64,000 nt of DNA from Roseinatronobacter monicus (GCF_006716865.1 NZ_VFPT01000005.1:62001-126000), one strand, 5' to 3'; shown: positions 26,825 through 36,370, numbered from the stretch's first letter. Notes: generated by a model not told the origin, from the letters alone. Made by a program: numbers and translations.

Positions 26825-28315
26825 GGCTATTTCGCGGTTTGTGTGGGTGGCTTGGTTTCCGTTCATTTGCCTGTGGCACAAGATGTTGTGCGGTAGGGTG
26901 ACGCTGGTAAGTGGGTGAGATTGCCTGCGATGAGGTATGACATGTTGATGAGGTTGCGGGTTTTGCGATACCCGCGCGCCCGAGCCTTTGCGGCCTGAAT
27001 GAGGCCGTTGATGGCTTCGACAGCGCCGTTGCTCAGATCGCTGTCAAAACCGTTAAGTATACCATCCCAGTGCGCCTTGAGTGTCAGAGCGAGTTTCTTG
27101 AATGCTGGCAGCCTGCTGCGGCGCGCCCATTGAAACCAGGCGGTAAGCCGTTCTTCGGCCTCTGCCTTGGACTCGGCTTCAGCAAAGATGTCGCGCAAAG
27201 CCTCTTTCAAGCGAAACGCGCGTCCTGTTTTCAGGTGCATCCGAGATAGATCATGATGCTGTGTGATCTGCCGCTTCGTCCATCTCTTCTTGTCCTTGAG
27301 CCACATCCAGCGGCTGTGTTTCAACTCAGGTCTGCTGCGTACTTCGGCGCGGCGAACCTCTTCAAGCGCCACATTGGCCAGTTGGATGACATGGAATGGG
27401 TCGAAGGTAACATCCGCGTTCGGCAGATGCTTTGCGACGCCAGAAATGTAGGCCCTACTCATATCGATACAGGCAGCGGAGATGGCATCGGGATCACCGC
27501 CATGGGCGCGCAGATCTTCACCGAAAGCCGCCACAGTCTTTGCATCACGTCCTTCACAGGCAAAGAGAAGCCTGCCGGCCAGAAGGTCGTGAAATAGGGT
27601 GATGTAATTATGCCCGCGGCGCGCAGCTGTCTCGTCAATCCCAAGGGCGGTCACGGCGCTGAAGTCTTCGCGATCTCGCGCTGACGACACGTAATGGTCA
27701 AGAACCCGCCAGAGGCGATCGTCACCAACATCAAGCATATCAGCAACAGCCTTCACCGGCATCTGTCGCACCAGCGCAATCACAAAGGCTTCAAACAACT
27801 GACTGAAACCGCTGCCACTGCGCGCCCAGGGGACCGGAACCTGTCCGGTCTTGCTACATTGGCTGCAAGCAACACGTGGCACATCGGCATGGATGAAAGC
27901 CTTGTGCTCGAAAAAACGCAGGTGTTCCCAGATCCTGGATCGCGTGTCATGGACGGGCTGATCGGGCGCGCCACAGGAGGGACAAGCAAATCGACTTCCC
28001 GCCTTGAAGCGGACGTCAAAGTGGATCTCTTTGAGTTTGGCGTCAAAACGTACGTCCGTGACACTCCACGGAGCCTGCAGGCCAAGAGCTGTCGTGAACA
28101 AACTTGTCTCGGGACCCATGAATACCTCCTCATCCGCTGGTTTCAGGAAGCTTCACCCTATCCAAAAAAACTGCCGCAGCTCAACAGGCTCGGCGCGTCT
28201 GACGCTGCGATATTTGAGGTCTCCGCGACAGACGCGCCTTATGTTGTGACCACAATATCTGGTAGAAGATTCAATCCGCCGCCCACCAGCAACCCACACA
28301 AATCGCGAAGGGACC
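26825..28315 (-). mobile_element. ISL3-family element (1,491 bp)
   Basis: Terminal repeats GGCTATTTCGCGGTTTGTGT on the left and, read from 28315, GGTCCCTTCGCGATTTGTGT. The 8-bp duplication TTGTAATA (26817-26824, 28316-28323) proves insertion into IS3 orfB. Confidence 0.92.
26863..28119 (-). CDS. ISL3-family transposase
   Basis: A 418-residue protein: N-terminal zinc finger CPSCGAPDQPVHDTRSRIW...CSQC, then VTALGIDETAARRGHNYIT (first Asp), DMSRAYISGVAKHLPNADVTFDPFHV (second Asp), and a C-terminal NGAVEAINGLIQAAKARARGY (Glu). Intact. Confidence 0.94.
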   Translation of the reverse strand: MGPETSLFTTALGLQAPWSVTDVRFDAKLKEIHFDVRFKAGSRFACPSCGAPDQPVHDTRSRIWEHLRFFEHKAFIHADVPRVACSQCSKTGQVPVPWARSGSGFSQLFEAFVIALVRQMPVKAVADMLDVGDDRLWRVLDHYVSSARDREDFSAVTALGIDETAARRGHNYITLFHDLLAGRLLFACEGRDAKTVAAFGEDLRAHGGDPDAISAACIDMSRAYISGVAKHLPNADVTFDPFHVIQLANVALEEVRRAEVRSRPELKHSRWMWLKDKKRWTKRQITQHHDLSRMHLKTGRAFRLKEALRDIFAEAESKAEAEERLTAWFQWARRSRLPAFKKLALTLKAHWDGILNGFDSDLSNGAVEAINGLIQAAKARARGYRKTRNLINMSYLIAGNLTHLPASPYRTTSCATGK

Positions 28316-28771
28316 TTGTAATAGGCTAGCCATTTTCCGATGCCGCTGCGTGCCTGTGACCCGGTCTCAAACCCGTGCAAATAGACACATTCGTACTTGA
28401 GGGATCTCCACAGCCGTTCGATCATTCGGTTATCAATCCACCGCCCTTTGCCATCCATGCTGATCTTGATCTTCGCATCGCTTAGCACGTCGATCCAATC
28501 GCCGCTGGTAAACTGTGATCCCTGATCGGTGTTGAATATCTCCGGCGTGCCATGTTTTGCCAATGCCTCTTTCAGTGCCTCGATGCAGAACGCGGTGTCC
28601 ATGCTGTTGGAGAGCCGCCAAGCTAAAACCTTGCGGCTAAACCAGTCCATGATCGCCACGAGATTGCGTATTCCGGCGGATCCGGCCACCCATTCCGACA
28701 ACATCCGGCCACCTGTTCCGGGGTATCCGGCCACCTGTGACGCGTTGCCGTGAGGCAGCGTGTTTTGGTTA

Positions 28772-29530
28772 TCAGTCCTGAGGGGTTTCGTCACCCATTT
28801 TGGTGATGGTCTTGCGCATGGATTGGCCCTCGAGTTCGAGACGGTAGGCGTTGTGAACGATGCGATCGAGGATGGCATCGGCGAATGTGGGTTCGCCGAT
28901 GACGTCATGCCAGGCTTTGATGGGTAATTGGCTTGTGATCATCGTTGAGCCGCGCCCGTAACGCTCTTCGACGATCTCCATGAGATCGCGGCGTTGCGGT
29001 GATGTCAGCCTGTCCGGTCCCCAGTCGTCCAAGATCAGCAATTGCGCCTTCGTGATGCTGCGGAACAAGCGGGGGAAGCGTCCGTCACCATGGGACAGCT
29101 CCAATTCCTCGAAGAGGCGCGGCATCCGTTTGTAGACCACAGTCACGCCGTCACGACAGGCTGCCTGGGCCAGTGCGCAGCCAAGCCAGGTCTTGCCGAC
29201 GCCACAGGGGCCCGTGATGATCAGATTACGCTTGTCGGTGATCCATCTGCCTGTGAGCAGGCTTTGGAACAGCGCTTTGTCGAGGCCACGGCGTGCGCGG
29301 TAATCAACATCTTCCGGGCTGGCGCCAACATGGCGCAGCCTGGCAGTCCGCATGCGAGCCTCAAACCTCTTTGTTTCTCGGCTTGCGACCTCACGGTCAA
29401 CGAGCAAGCCAAGCCATTCAGCATGGCCGAGATCGGCAGTTGCATCTTGCATCTGCAGTTCGGCAAAGGCTTCGGCCATGCCGTCCAGCCTGAGGGCTTT
29501 AAGGTGATGAAGGGTTGGATGGTCGAGCAT
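28772..29530 (-). CDS. istB: IS21 ATPase IstB
   Basis: A 252-residue AAA+ ATPase with Walker A GPCGVGKTW and Walker B LLILDDWG. ATG 29530 (MLDHPTLHHLKALRLDGMAEAF) is the usual IstB start; the longer frame runs into istA. Ten bases separate it from the istA stop. Confidence 0.93.
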   Translation of the reverse strand: MLDHPTLHHLKALRLDGMAEAFAELQMQDATADLGHAEWLGLLVDREVASRETKRFEARMRTARLRHVGASPEDVDYRARRGLDKALFQSLLTGRWITDKRNLIITGPCGVGKTWLGCALAQAACRDGVTVVYKRMPRLFEELELSHGDGRFPRLFRSITKAQLLILDDWGPDRLTSPQRRDLMEIVEERYGRGSTMITSQLPIKAWHDVIGEPTFADAILDRIVHNAYRLELEGQSMRKTITKMGDETPQD

Positions 29531-29540
29531 TGTGTTCCTT

Positions 29541-31070
29541 TCAATGGAAGTAATCGGCGCCACGGATATTGGGGTGGGTGATGGCAGGCTCGTCCGTGGC
29601 GCGGGTGCGGGGCCTGCTCTCAAGCCCATTCTTGAGAATGGACAGGAGTGACGAATAGGATCTGGCGTTGATTTCGAGCGCACGGCGACAGGCCGCATCA
29701 AGTCGGTCGCGGCCAAACTTGTCGGCCAGCCGGATCACCCCAAGGCAGGTGCGATAGCCCTGTTCCGGGTGCTTGCGCTCGCGCATCACGACCTCAACGA
29801 AGATGGCCACGTTTGGCCCAACGCGAGCCGCACGTGCTTTGATACGCTCTGGCGTCCAGTCATCGCGGAATTGGTGGTGCGCTGGCATGTGATCGCGCAG
29901 CGTAGAGTGCTTCCCGTTGCTGGACGTCCTGACATGAGAGGCGACACGCTGCCCGAGATGGAAGACTTCGATGGTGCGGCCTGTGATCCGCGCCCACAGC
30001 TCTTTCTTCAGCAGCTGATAGGGCACGGAGTAATAATGCTTGTCGATCGCGACGTGGTAATCGAACCCGGCGCGGCACTTCTTCCATTCAGCATAAACAT
30101 ACGATGCTACCGGCAGCGACTTCAGGGCGGGTTTGTCCAGCTGTTCAAAAAGCTGTCTGCGGCTGGCCCCGAGGTGACGCGAGACCTTGTCGTTGAGCCT
30201 GTCAAGCAACGGCTTGATGGCCGCGTTCAACTCAGCAAGGCTGAAGAACTGGCGGTTGCGCAGCCGTGCCAGTATCCAGCGCTCAGCCAGCAATACCCCA
30301 CCCTCTGCCTTCGCCTTATCTTTGGGCTTATATGGCCTCGCCGGGACAACGGCCGTGTCGTAATGCGCGGCCATATCTGCATAGGTCCGGTTGATCGCGG
30401 GGTCGTAAAAGCACGCCTTGGTGACCCCTGCCTTCAAATTGTCCGAGACGATCTGGGCGGTCACACCACCGAAGAAATCCAAAGCGCGGACATGGCTTGC
30501 GATCCAATCCGGTAGGGATTGCGTCCAGGTCGCCTCGACAAATGTATAGTTCGATGCCCCCAGAACAGCGACAAACACCTGTGCCGTGCGCACCTCCCCG
30601 GTCTCAGGGTCAATCACATCGATCGTATGGCCGGCATAATCGACGAACAGGCGCTCACCTGCAGGATGGCGCTGTCGCATCACCGGCGACAGCTTGCCTT
30701 CCCAGCGTGTGTAAAGTTCGCAAAACCGGGAGTATCCATACCCATCAGGATGATCAGCGCGATATTCTTCCCACAACAGCATCAACGTCACGCCCTTGCG
30801 GCGCAACTCGCGGTGAATGCAGGGCCAGTTAGGCTCGGTCGCGCGGTTCGCAATATCACGCGCCGTGCGTGGGTAAATCAGGCGCTCAAGGTCGGTGTCA
30901 GACATCTCTGGTGGTAGCGGCCAGCTCAGATCAACCTCGGCAGCGCGATCCAGATAGGCCTTAACCGTTGTCCGCCCAATCGTCAGGCTGACACCAATTT
31001 TACGGGTCGAAAGACCCTCGGCTGATAGCCGCAAAACATCTCGTATCTTCCGCATTGGCAATCTCTTCAT
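29541..31070 (-). CDS. istA: IS21 transposase IstA
   Basis: A 509-residue transposase: N-terminal HTH (LRLSAEGLSTRKIGVSLTIGRTTVKAYL), integrase core with LFVDYAGHTIDV, QIVSDNLKAGVTKA and the later KPKDKAKAEGGV, and a C-terminal Mu-transposase-like region. Complete. Confidence 0.94.
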   Translation of the reverse strand: MKRLPMRKIRDVLRLSAEGLSTRKIGVSLTIGRTTVKAYLDRAAEVDLSWPLPPEMSDTDLERLIYPRTARDIANRATEPNWPCIHRELRRKGVTLMLLWEEYRADHPDGYGYSRFCELYTRWEGKLSPVMRQRHPAGERLFVDYAGHTIDVIDPETGEVRTAQVFVAVLGASNYTFVEATWTQSLPDWIASHVRALDFFGGVTAQIVSDNLKAGVTKACFYDPAINRTYADMAAHYDTAVVPARPYKPKDKAKAEGGVLLAERWILARLRNRQFFSLAELNAAIKPLLDRLNDKVSRHLGASRRQLFEQLDKPALKSLPVASYVYAEWKKCRAGFDYHVAIDKHYYSVPYQLLKKELWARITGRTIEVFHLGQRVASHVRTSSNGKHSTLRDHMPAHHQFRDDWTPERIKARAARVGPNVAIFVEVVMRERKHPEQGYRTCLGVIRLADKFGRDRLDAACRRALEINARSYSSLLSILKNGLESRPRTRATDEPAITHPNIRGADYFH

Positions 31071-31585
31071 CGGGCTTCCTTCCAGACTAAAAAGCCAGAC
31101 GGTAGCCAGTTACAGATTGCCTCGCAGCATCACATCACAGGGTGGCCGGATACTTTCGGAATCACTGGCCGGATGACCCCGGAATACGCACACGAGATAC
31201 AGGAAACCGCGCTGCATCGGAATATAGGTGATATCTGCACACCAGACCTGGTTTGGACGGTCAATCACGACGTTCCGTAGCAAGTATGGCCAGATTTTAT
31301 GCTGCGGGTGTTTCTTGCTGGTATTCGGCTCTTGGTAGATCGGCACCAAACGCATGAGGCGCATCAAGCGGCGGACACGATGCCGCCCGCATGCGTGGTT
31401 GTTGCGCTTCATATGACGCGCCATTTGGCGCGATCCGTACCACGGCGTCTCCAAGAACTGCTTGTCGATGATCGCCATAAACCGCAGGTTCTCGGCGCTC
31501 TCGCCCTTTGGCTCATAGTACAAATTCGACCGCACCAGGGTCAGCAGCGCACACTGGCGACGGACGCTCAACTTGTGATCCTTGC

Positions 31586-31894
31586 TCACCATTTTTTGCC
31601 TCGCGTCCCGAGCAACTGGTGCGAGGCATCGGCCAAAAAATCCCGTTCCACCACAAGCTGGCCAATCTTGGAATGCAGCTTGTCGACTTCAGCCGCACTT
31701 ACCTGCTCTGGGGCTGCACCTCGCCGCGCAAAAGTTGCCGCCATGTTCTCTATAGCCGCGCGCTTCCAAGTGCCGATTTGTGTCGGATGAACATCGTACT
31801 TCTTCGACAGCTCCGCCAGCGTCAGCTCCTCGCGGATCGCTTCAAGCGCAACCTTGGCTTTGAACTCTGGCGAATGGTTCTTTCGTTTCTTCAT
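31586..31894 (-). CDS. IS3-family transposase OrfA (element 2)
   Basis: 102 residues, HTH type: SPEFKAKVALEAIREELTLA, ELSKKYDVHPTQIGTWKR, VDKLHSKIGQLVVERDFL. Intact, but its partner OrfB is interrupted. Confidence 0.92.
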   Translation of the reverse strand: MKKRKNHSPEFKAKVALEAIREELTLAELSKKYDVHPTQIGTWKRAAIENMAATFARRGAAPEQVSAAEVDKLHSKIGQLVVERDFLADASHQLLGTRGKKW

Positions 31895-32623
31895 TCTGGA
31901 TCACTTCTCTCATCATGCGATCCACCTTAACAACTGGTCCGAAATTCCGCGACCACCTCTAACGTCCCTGACCAGATACCGCGACCCGCTGCATTCGCTT
32001 CTTGCTCTTCTCGCAGATAGTCATCCGAATACTGCCGATACGCCACCGCCCAACCCTCGCTTACCATCCAAGCATTCAGATCGTCGCGCCCGAGGTAGCA
32101 AACGGATATCGCGCGATCCCATCTGTCGGTATCAAACTGACGACACCGGATCGAGCTGCCGTTGATGCGGCGCGCAAGCGCATGTGTCGCTTCAACACCG
32201 CATGGCCATGTCGCGCCAGAAGGCTGCGTGCAAAGCTGATCCTCTTCCGGTGCGTCAATCCCATGCAACCTTATCCGCTGACCATCAACATGAAGCGTGT
32301 CACCATCGAGTACTCTAGGGACACCCTCGAATACTCGGCGTTCCCGATGCTCAAGAAACGCCGGCACAAACTTTAGGGCTACAATCAGAACCAAAGCCAG
32401 AAGCGCCAAACGACGAATACGGCGCAGAAATCGAAACATCCAAATACCTTTTCAAGCTTTTCAGGCAGGCCAATAGCATCATCATGATTCCGGCCACAAC
32501 AGGGCGATGGTGGCGGCTGCGGATGGGCGCTGACCGTCTCTGCGAGCCAGCCATCTGCCCAACCGGTCCTGCCACCCCTGCCCCGCCCGTCTCGGCCCTC
32601 ACGGGTCACGACCGCTATCGCAA

Positions 32624-33021
32624 TAGATCAGGGGAAACCCGCGCGCATGGGCGCGGGTTGAGACTATTCCAAGGACAGCGCGGGGGATCGACGGGCCTAT
32701 GGCCCGCTCACCGCCCGCGCTGACACTCTTCCTTTTTCTTGTCCGCCCAACAGACCTGATCGAGCCGGTCAAGGGGCAAGCGCCGCGCGAGGCGCGTCGT
32801 CAGATCACCCACCCGTGTCCTCGCTTCGCTGCGGGCCGCGCCAGTGGGCGATCTGACCCCGTGACAGTCTCGCTCAGGCCCGTGGGTCGGGCTTCGCCCT
32901 CTCCCACTCTGTTCCGCCGAATACATGCGTATCCGGCAAACAGAGTGGCCGAGGCGCAGCCCATTGGCGGGAATAGGGACCAACCCCAGCCGCCCACATC
33001 GCTTGAAGAGGACGAAAGACT
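32624..33021 (+). promoter_or_regulatory. Leader module A (~400 bp, repeated four times)
   Basis: First of four near-identical plus-strand modules. Internal structure: a 5' hairpin ACCCGCGC/GCGCGGGT, then CAGCGCGGG pairing with CCCGCGCTG around an inner GGGCC/GGCCC hairpin. A 14-bp stem follows (32799-32812 with 32844-32857), then a GTGGG...TTCG...CCCAC hairpin, and finally an AGAGGA ribosome site directly before the DUF3768 ATG. No gene-like frame is consistent between copies. Confidence 0.85.
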
Positions 33022-33393
33022 ATGGACAACGCCCAAACCTTAATCAACCCGCGCGCCGCGATCATCGCAAAGCAGAATGATGCCTTTCGCGCCATGATGC
33101 CCCTTGGCGGTCACAAGACCTATCTGGGCCAGACCGTCACAACCCGCGCAGTCGCAGCCAAGGGCTTTGACTTCCTGTTGAACGCTCAAATCGCTGTCGC
33201 GGCCTTCAACGACTTCAATGAAGAAAACGACCCCTACGGCGATCATACCTTTGGCGTGGTCACAGTGAGCGGGGAACGCTTGTTCTGGAAGATCGACCTT
33301 TACGATCTGAACTTTGAATACGGCTCCGACCAACCAGAAAACCCAGAGCGCACTCGCCGCGTTCTGACCATCATGCTGCCCTCTGATTACTGA
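33022..33393 (+). CDS. DUF3768 protein
   Basis: A 123-residue protein that matches DUF3768 along its length: NDAFRAMMPLGG, FDFLLNAQIAVAAFNDFNEE, DPYGDHTFGVVTVSGERLFWKIDLYD and ERTRRVLTIMLPSDY. The family is almost confined to alphaproteobacterial plasmids and integrative elements; function unknown. Expressed from leader module A. A 10-bp hairpin (33401-33426) follows the stop. Confidence 0.9.
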   Translation: MDNAQTLINPRAAIIAKQNDAFRAMMPLGGHKTYLGQTVTTRAVAAKGFDFLLNAQIAVAAFNDFNEENDPYGDHTFGVVTVSGERLFWKIDLYDLNFEYGSDQPENPERTRRVLTIMLPSDY

Positions 33394-33400
33394 ACAGGGC

Positions 33401-33426
33401 GGGCGTGGCCCCATCAGGCCGCGCCC
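33401..33426 (+). terminator. Intercistronic hairpin after DUF3768
   Basis: GGGCGTGGCC and GGCCGCGCCC pair fully (one G-T) around a six-base loop. No T run follows, so it may be a processing or protective stem rather than a terminator. Confidence 0.45.
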
Positions 33427-33464
33427 AACCTTCGCACAACCTGCGCAAGAAAGGAGGTGAATCC

Positions 33465-33578
33465 ATGAGTGAGCAAATTCTGCAATCGCGCCGCCAAGAG
33501 GCTTGGGCGCTGATTAGGAAGGGCGGTTTCTCGGCAAAGATAGGCCGCGCCTTCCTTATCCAACACGGCGCTGTGTAG
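33465..33578 (+). CDS. Small protein, 37 residues
   Basis: Encodes MSEQILQSRRQEAWALIRKG followed by 17 residues ending HGAV. The AAGGAGGTGA upstream is a near-perfect ribosome site with ideal spacing, which is the main support. Amphipathic and basic; no family. It lies between DUF3768 and the ParB-like gene in the same direction. Confidence 0.65.
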   Translation: MSEQILQSRRQEAWALIRKGGFSAKIGRAFLIQHGAV

Positions 33579-33660
33579 CGCCCCAGTCTTGCCCCGATGC
33601 ACACGGGGCAAAGCACCAATACCCCGGAAAATCCAAAATCGCAAATGAGGAATTGACGCC

Positions 33661-35532
33661 ATGACCAAGCATCAGACAATCACCGCCGACACCATCCAGC
33701 GCTTCGTGCTGGCCGATCTTTACCTGTCAGACCTGAACCCCCGCCAAGTGGCCGACCCGCAGGAGATCGACCATCTCGCAGATAGTATCGAGGTTTGCGG
33801 CCTGATCCAGAACCTTGCGGGATTGATGGACGCAAAAGGTAAAATCGCCATTGTTGCAGGCGGTCGCCGCCTTCGTGCAATCACCCGCGCGATGGAGCGC
33901 AATCCTGAGTTTCTGACCACGCGCCCCGAACTGGCCACTATCCCCGTGCAGCTTGCCCCCGACGAGCAGACCGCGCGCGCTTGGGCCAGCGCAGAGAACA
34001 CCGCGCGCGCCGATCTGCATCCCGCCGATGAAATCCGCGCCTATGGCCGGATGCGGCAGGCCGGGAGTGATGTCACCGCCATTGCACGGGTTTTTGCCGC
34101 GACCGAAGCCCATGTTTACCGCCGCCTTGCACTGGCCGATCTGCCCGCGCCTGTCCTCGACGCTTTGCGCAAGGGCGAAATCAGCCTCTCGATTGCCAGC
34201 GCCTTCACCGTTGCCAATGACGAGGCGCGCGCTCTGGAAATTCTCGACGGGGTGCGCGGGAATGACAATTACACCGCGCAGCGCGTCAAAACCCTCTTGC
34301 AGCCCGAAGCCGTGGCCATGACCGACCGCCGCGCCCGCTTCGTCACCCTTGACGCCTATCAGGCCGCAGGCGGCACCATCACCCGCGATCTCTTTGCAGA
34401 CAGCGCTTTCTTGCAAGATGCCGAATTGCTCGACCGCCTGTTTGAGCAAAAGCTGCAAGACGCCGCCGAGGGCTTGAAGGCCGAAGGCTGGAAATGGGTG
34501 GAAACTGTTCCCGCGCCCTACGTGTCTTATGAGGTCACGCAGCGCATGAAGCGCCTCTACCGCGTCGAGGGGGAATTGACCGAAGATCAGGCCGCGCGCG
34601 TTGATGAACTGGCCGAGATTGCCGAGCAAGACGACCTCACAGACGCGCAGCGCGACGAGTGGGCCGCCCTCGAAGACATCTTGGCGGGCGATTACACCAA
34701 CACGCAGCGCCAGCACAGCGGCCTCTATGTCTATGTCGCCCATGACGGGGAGTTGCGCACGGATTGCGCCTATATCCGGCCCGAAGACTTCGCGGACGCA
34801 ATCGCGGCCGAGGTTCTGACCGGCCACGCAGCCAGCAGCGCCGCCGCCACCGCCGAGCAGACCGCCGCCCCGAAATCCCCCTATTCGGCCTCGCTTGTGC
34901 AAGACATGCACGCCGCCCGCCTTCATGCCCTGCAATCGGCCTTGCTCGACAAGCCCGAATTGTTGCTCGATCTCTTGGGCTTCATGTTCTCTGGCAAGGG
35001 TGGTGTCTATGAAACCCTGTTCGATCTGACCCCACGCGAGGCCAATATCACGCCAAGCAAGACCGAGGGGCTGGACGCCGACACCCGCCTTGCCAGCGAT
35101 GAAGACCGCCCGTCCTGGATGAAGGCAGACGAGCGCGTTGACGCCTTCACCAGATTTCAGGGGGAAGGCAAGAAAGCCCGCAATGCAGCCCTGTCACTTG
35201 GCCTCACGCGCACACTTTCATATCCCCACCGCGAAACCGCGTTCTTCGATCATATCGAGGCCGCAGCCAGCGCCGATCTGCGCAAGGTCTGGTCACCTAC
35301 CGCCGAAGGGTTTTTCTCACGGGTCAGCGCAGATTATCTTGACGCGCTCATGCTTGATCTGACCCAATGCGACCCGCAAGGCTCTGGCTTCAAGGCATGG
35401 GCCAAGCAGAAGAAGGCCCAAAAAGCCGAAGCACTGGAACGCCTGTTCACCTGCCCGGACTATCAGGCGGTCTGGCAGATCGACGCCGATCAGCGCGCGC
35501 GCATCAAAGCATGGCGTCCCGATTGCTTCTGA
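33661..35532 (+). CDS. ParB/Spo0J-like protein of the plasmid leading-region type
   Basis: A 623-residue protein. The N-terminal ParB/sulfiredoxin-like domain (~residues 16-110) has YLSDLNPRQV and AIVAGGRRLRAI. An HTH follows (~120-190, SDVTAIARVFAATEAHVYRRLAL). The long C-terminal part, with an Ala-rich linker near 395, is not a partition domain, and no parA is nearby. Such long ParB-like proteins occur in leading regions of conjugative plasmids beside ssb and anti-defence genes, so a role in establishment rather than segregation is more likely (inference). Confidence 0.85.
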   Translation: MTKHQTITADTIQRFVLADLYLSDLNPRQVADPQEIDHLADSIEVCGLIQNLAGLMDAKGKIAIVAGGRRLRAITRAMERNPEFLTTRPELATIPVQLAPDEQTARAWASAENTARADLHPADEIRAYGRMRQAGSDVTAIARVFAATEAHVYRRLALADLPAPVLDALRKGEISLSIASAFTVANDEARALEILDGVRGNDNYTAQRVKTLLQPEAVAMTDRRARFVTLDAYQAAGGTITRDLFADSAFLQDAELLDRLFEQKLQDAAEGLKAEGWKWVETVPAPYVSYEVTQRMKRLYRVEGELTEDQAARVDELAEIAEQDDLTDAQRDEWAALEDILAGDYTNTQRQHSGLYVYVAHDGELRTDCAYIRPEDFADAIAAEVLTGHAASSAAATAEQTAAPKSPYSASLVQDMHAARLHALQSALLDKPELLLDLLGFMFSGKGGVYETLFDLTPREANITPSKTEGLDADTRLASDEDRPSWMKADERVDAFTRFQGEGKKARNAALSLGLTRTLSYPHRETAFFDHIEAAASADLRKVWSPTAEGFFSRVSADYLDALMLDLTQCDPQGSGFKAWAKQKKAQKAEALERLFTCPDYQAVWQIDADQRARIKAWRPDCF

Positions 35533-35542
35533 TGCCCAAGCA

Positions 35543-35560
35543 GGGCGGCATACGCCGCCC
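35543..35560 (+). terminator. Hairpin after the ParB-like gene
   Basis: GGGCGGC, loop ATAC, GCCGCCC: a perfect 7-bp stem ten bases past the stop. No U tract. Confidence 0.45.
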
Positions 35561-35590
35561 GCTTATCCCCATCTCTCAGAGGTTGCCACC

Positions 35591-35827
35591 ATGCCCGACT
35601 TCACCGCCCACCGTCACCCCGCGCTCTCTGTCAGATGCCCCGAATGTGGAAAACCCGTAGGCGTCTGGTGCCGTGACCCCGCAACCGGCCAGTTGGTTGA
35701 CGATCTTCACCCCCCGCGCCAAGCCGCCGCCGATCTGGCCTTTCTCGCACAACATGGCCACCTTGCCAGCGTCGAGAACACGCCGCACGGCTGGCAGATC
35801 AATCCTCAAGGCCGCGCCCGCGATTGA
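35591..35827 (+). CDS. Small zinc-finger protein
   Basis: Seventy-eight residues with ALSVRCPECGKPVGVWCRDP near the N-terminus: CPxCGxxxGxxC followed by DDLHPPRQAAADLAF, like the short phage/plasmid zinc-finger family. Probably binds DNA or another protein. TTGCCACC precedes the ATG without a strong ribosome site. Followed by a terminator. Confidence 0.7.
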   Translation: MPDFTAHRHPALSVRCPECGKPVGVWCRDPATGQLVDDLHPPRQAAADLAFLAQHGHLASVENTPHGWQINPQGRARD

Positions 35828-35945
35828 CCCTCGACAGCCGCGCAGGGCTTCGCTAACATTACTGTATATTCTCCCTCGTGGTGTCGGGTGCAGTGCAGCC
35901 AACATTCAAGAGTTTCGTCTTGTTCCTTTTGCGATGGAACCACCT

Positions 35946-35973
35946 GCCCCCGCCTGTCGGGGGCATTTCTTTT
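35946..35973 (+). terminator. Rho-independent terminator
   Basis: GCCCCCG, loop CCTGT, CGGGGGC, then ATTTCTTTT. The same CCACCTGCCC...GTCGGGGGC cassette recurs at 46368 and 47209, so one terminator type has been copied in this block. Confidence 0.8.
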
Positions 35974-36082
35974 GAGGGAAGCCCTGACGATGTTGGGTGG
36001 AGTGGTGCCCTGATCCTCTCCTGGGGCTGCACCCCAAGAGAACATCAGGACTGGCGCTACCCGCGCAGGGCCGCTCGCGCGG

Positions 36083-36370
36083 TTACGGATTCTCTTCGTT
36101 CAGCCGCTTGAGCAGCAAGCTCGACGCACGAAACGCCACAACCTGTTTTGGCTCTACCGCCACCGCAGCACCTGTGCGCGGATTACGGCCTTGCCGCGCA
36201 CCGCGCAGCTTTGCGCTGAATGCGCCAAAGCCGCGAAACTCAACCCGATCACCACGCGCCAGCGTATCTGTGATCTCATTGAATACCGCATCTACCACCG
36301 AGATGATTTCGCGCTGCGTAAGATGGGGGTTTTCTTCCCAAAGCTTCGTTACCAATTCCGATCTGACCAT
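36083..36370 (-). CDS. ihfB: Integration host factor beta subunit, copy 2
   Basis: Ninety-five residues, almost the same as copy 1: [39 protein letters not shown] arm. It is the only minus-strand gene between 33 and 36.5 kb and lies 124 bases from IS1182. No alpha subunit is visible. Confidence 0.88.
   Translation of the reverse strand: MVRSELVTKLWEENPHLTQREIISVVDAVFNEITDTLARGDRVEFRGFGAFSAKLRGARQGRNPRTGAAVAVEPKQVVAFRASSLLLKRLNEENP

Larger units (their letters stand above)
28665..31190 (-). mobile_element. IS21-family element 2 (2,526 bp)
   Basis: Terminal repeats begin TGCGTATTCCGG at both ends, with repeated internal TCCGGCCACC/GGTGGCCGGA motifs. The 8-bp duplication CACGAGAT (28657-28664, 31191-31198) shows it entered IS3 orfB. 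Both genes are intact, so it could still transpose. Confidence 0.92.
26729..31592 (-). pseudogene. IS3 OrfB split by IS21 and ISL3
   Basis: Three segments on the minus strand: 31592-31191 (KDHKLSVRRQ to RGFLYLV), 28656-28324 (AIMDWFSRKVLAWR to GIGKWLA) and 26824-26729 (YYNAERPHSTHG to RMAA stop). Removing each insertion with one target duplication rebuilds a full DDE transposase similar to IS3 element 1. Confidence 0.9.
26668..31960 (-). mobile_element. IS3-family element 2, carrying ISL3 and IS21
   Basis: Terminal repeats AGAGATGGTCC at 26668 and AGAGGTGGTCGCGG read from 31960; a 3-bp duplication AAC (26665-26667, 31961-31963). Minus the two inserts the element is about 1,260 bp, like IS3 element 1. 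orfA is intact; orfB is split twice. Confidence 0.9.
26625..32439 (-). pseudogene. Thermonuclease-family (SNase) gene split by IS3
   Basis: 31961-32439 encodes an N-terminal anchor (LALLALVLIVALKFVPAFL), then the SNase fold: RVLDGDTLHVDGQRIRLHGIDAPE, and RWDRAISVCYLG to GRGIWSGT. The last residues, FEMPWDHRRAQGE and stop, lie at 26625-26667. Joining across the IS3 and removing one AAC restores the canonical ...GIW.G.F..PW ending. The intact product would be a membrane-anchored or exported Ca-dependent nuclease. The insertion replaces the last 13 residues with IS3-derived ones. Confidence 0.88.

Noticed and set aside
33727..34935. 402-codon frame antisense to the ParB-like gene
   Set aside because: Long only because of high GC third positions on the sense strand; Gly/Val-rich shadow.
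33661..35532. ParB-like gene as part of a plasmid parABS partition system
   Set aside because: No ParA neighbour and no centromere-like array; the 623-residue length suits the leading-region ParB-like group.
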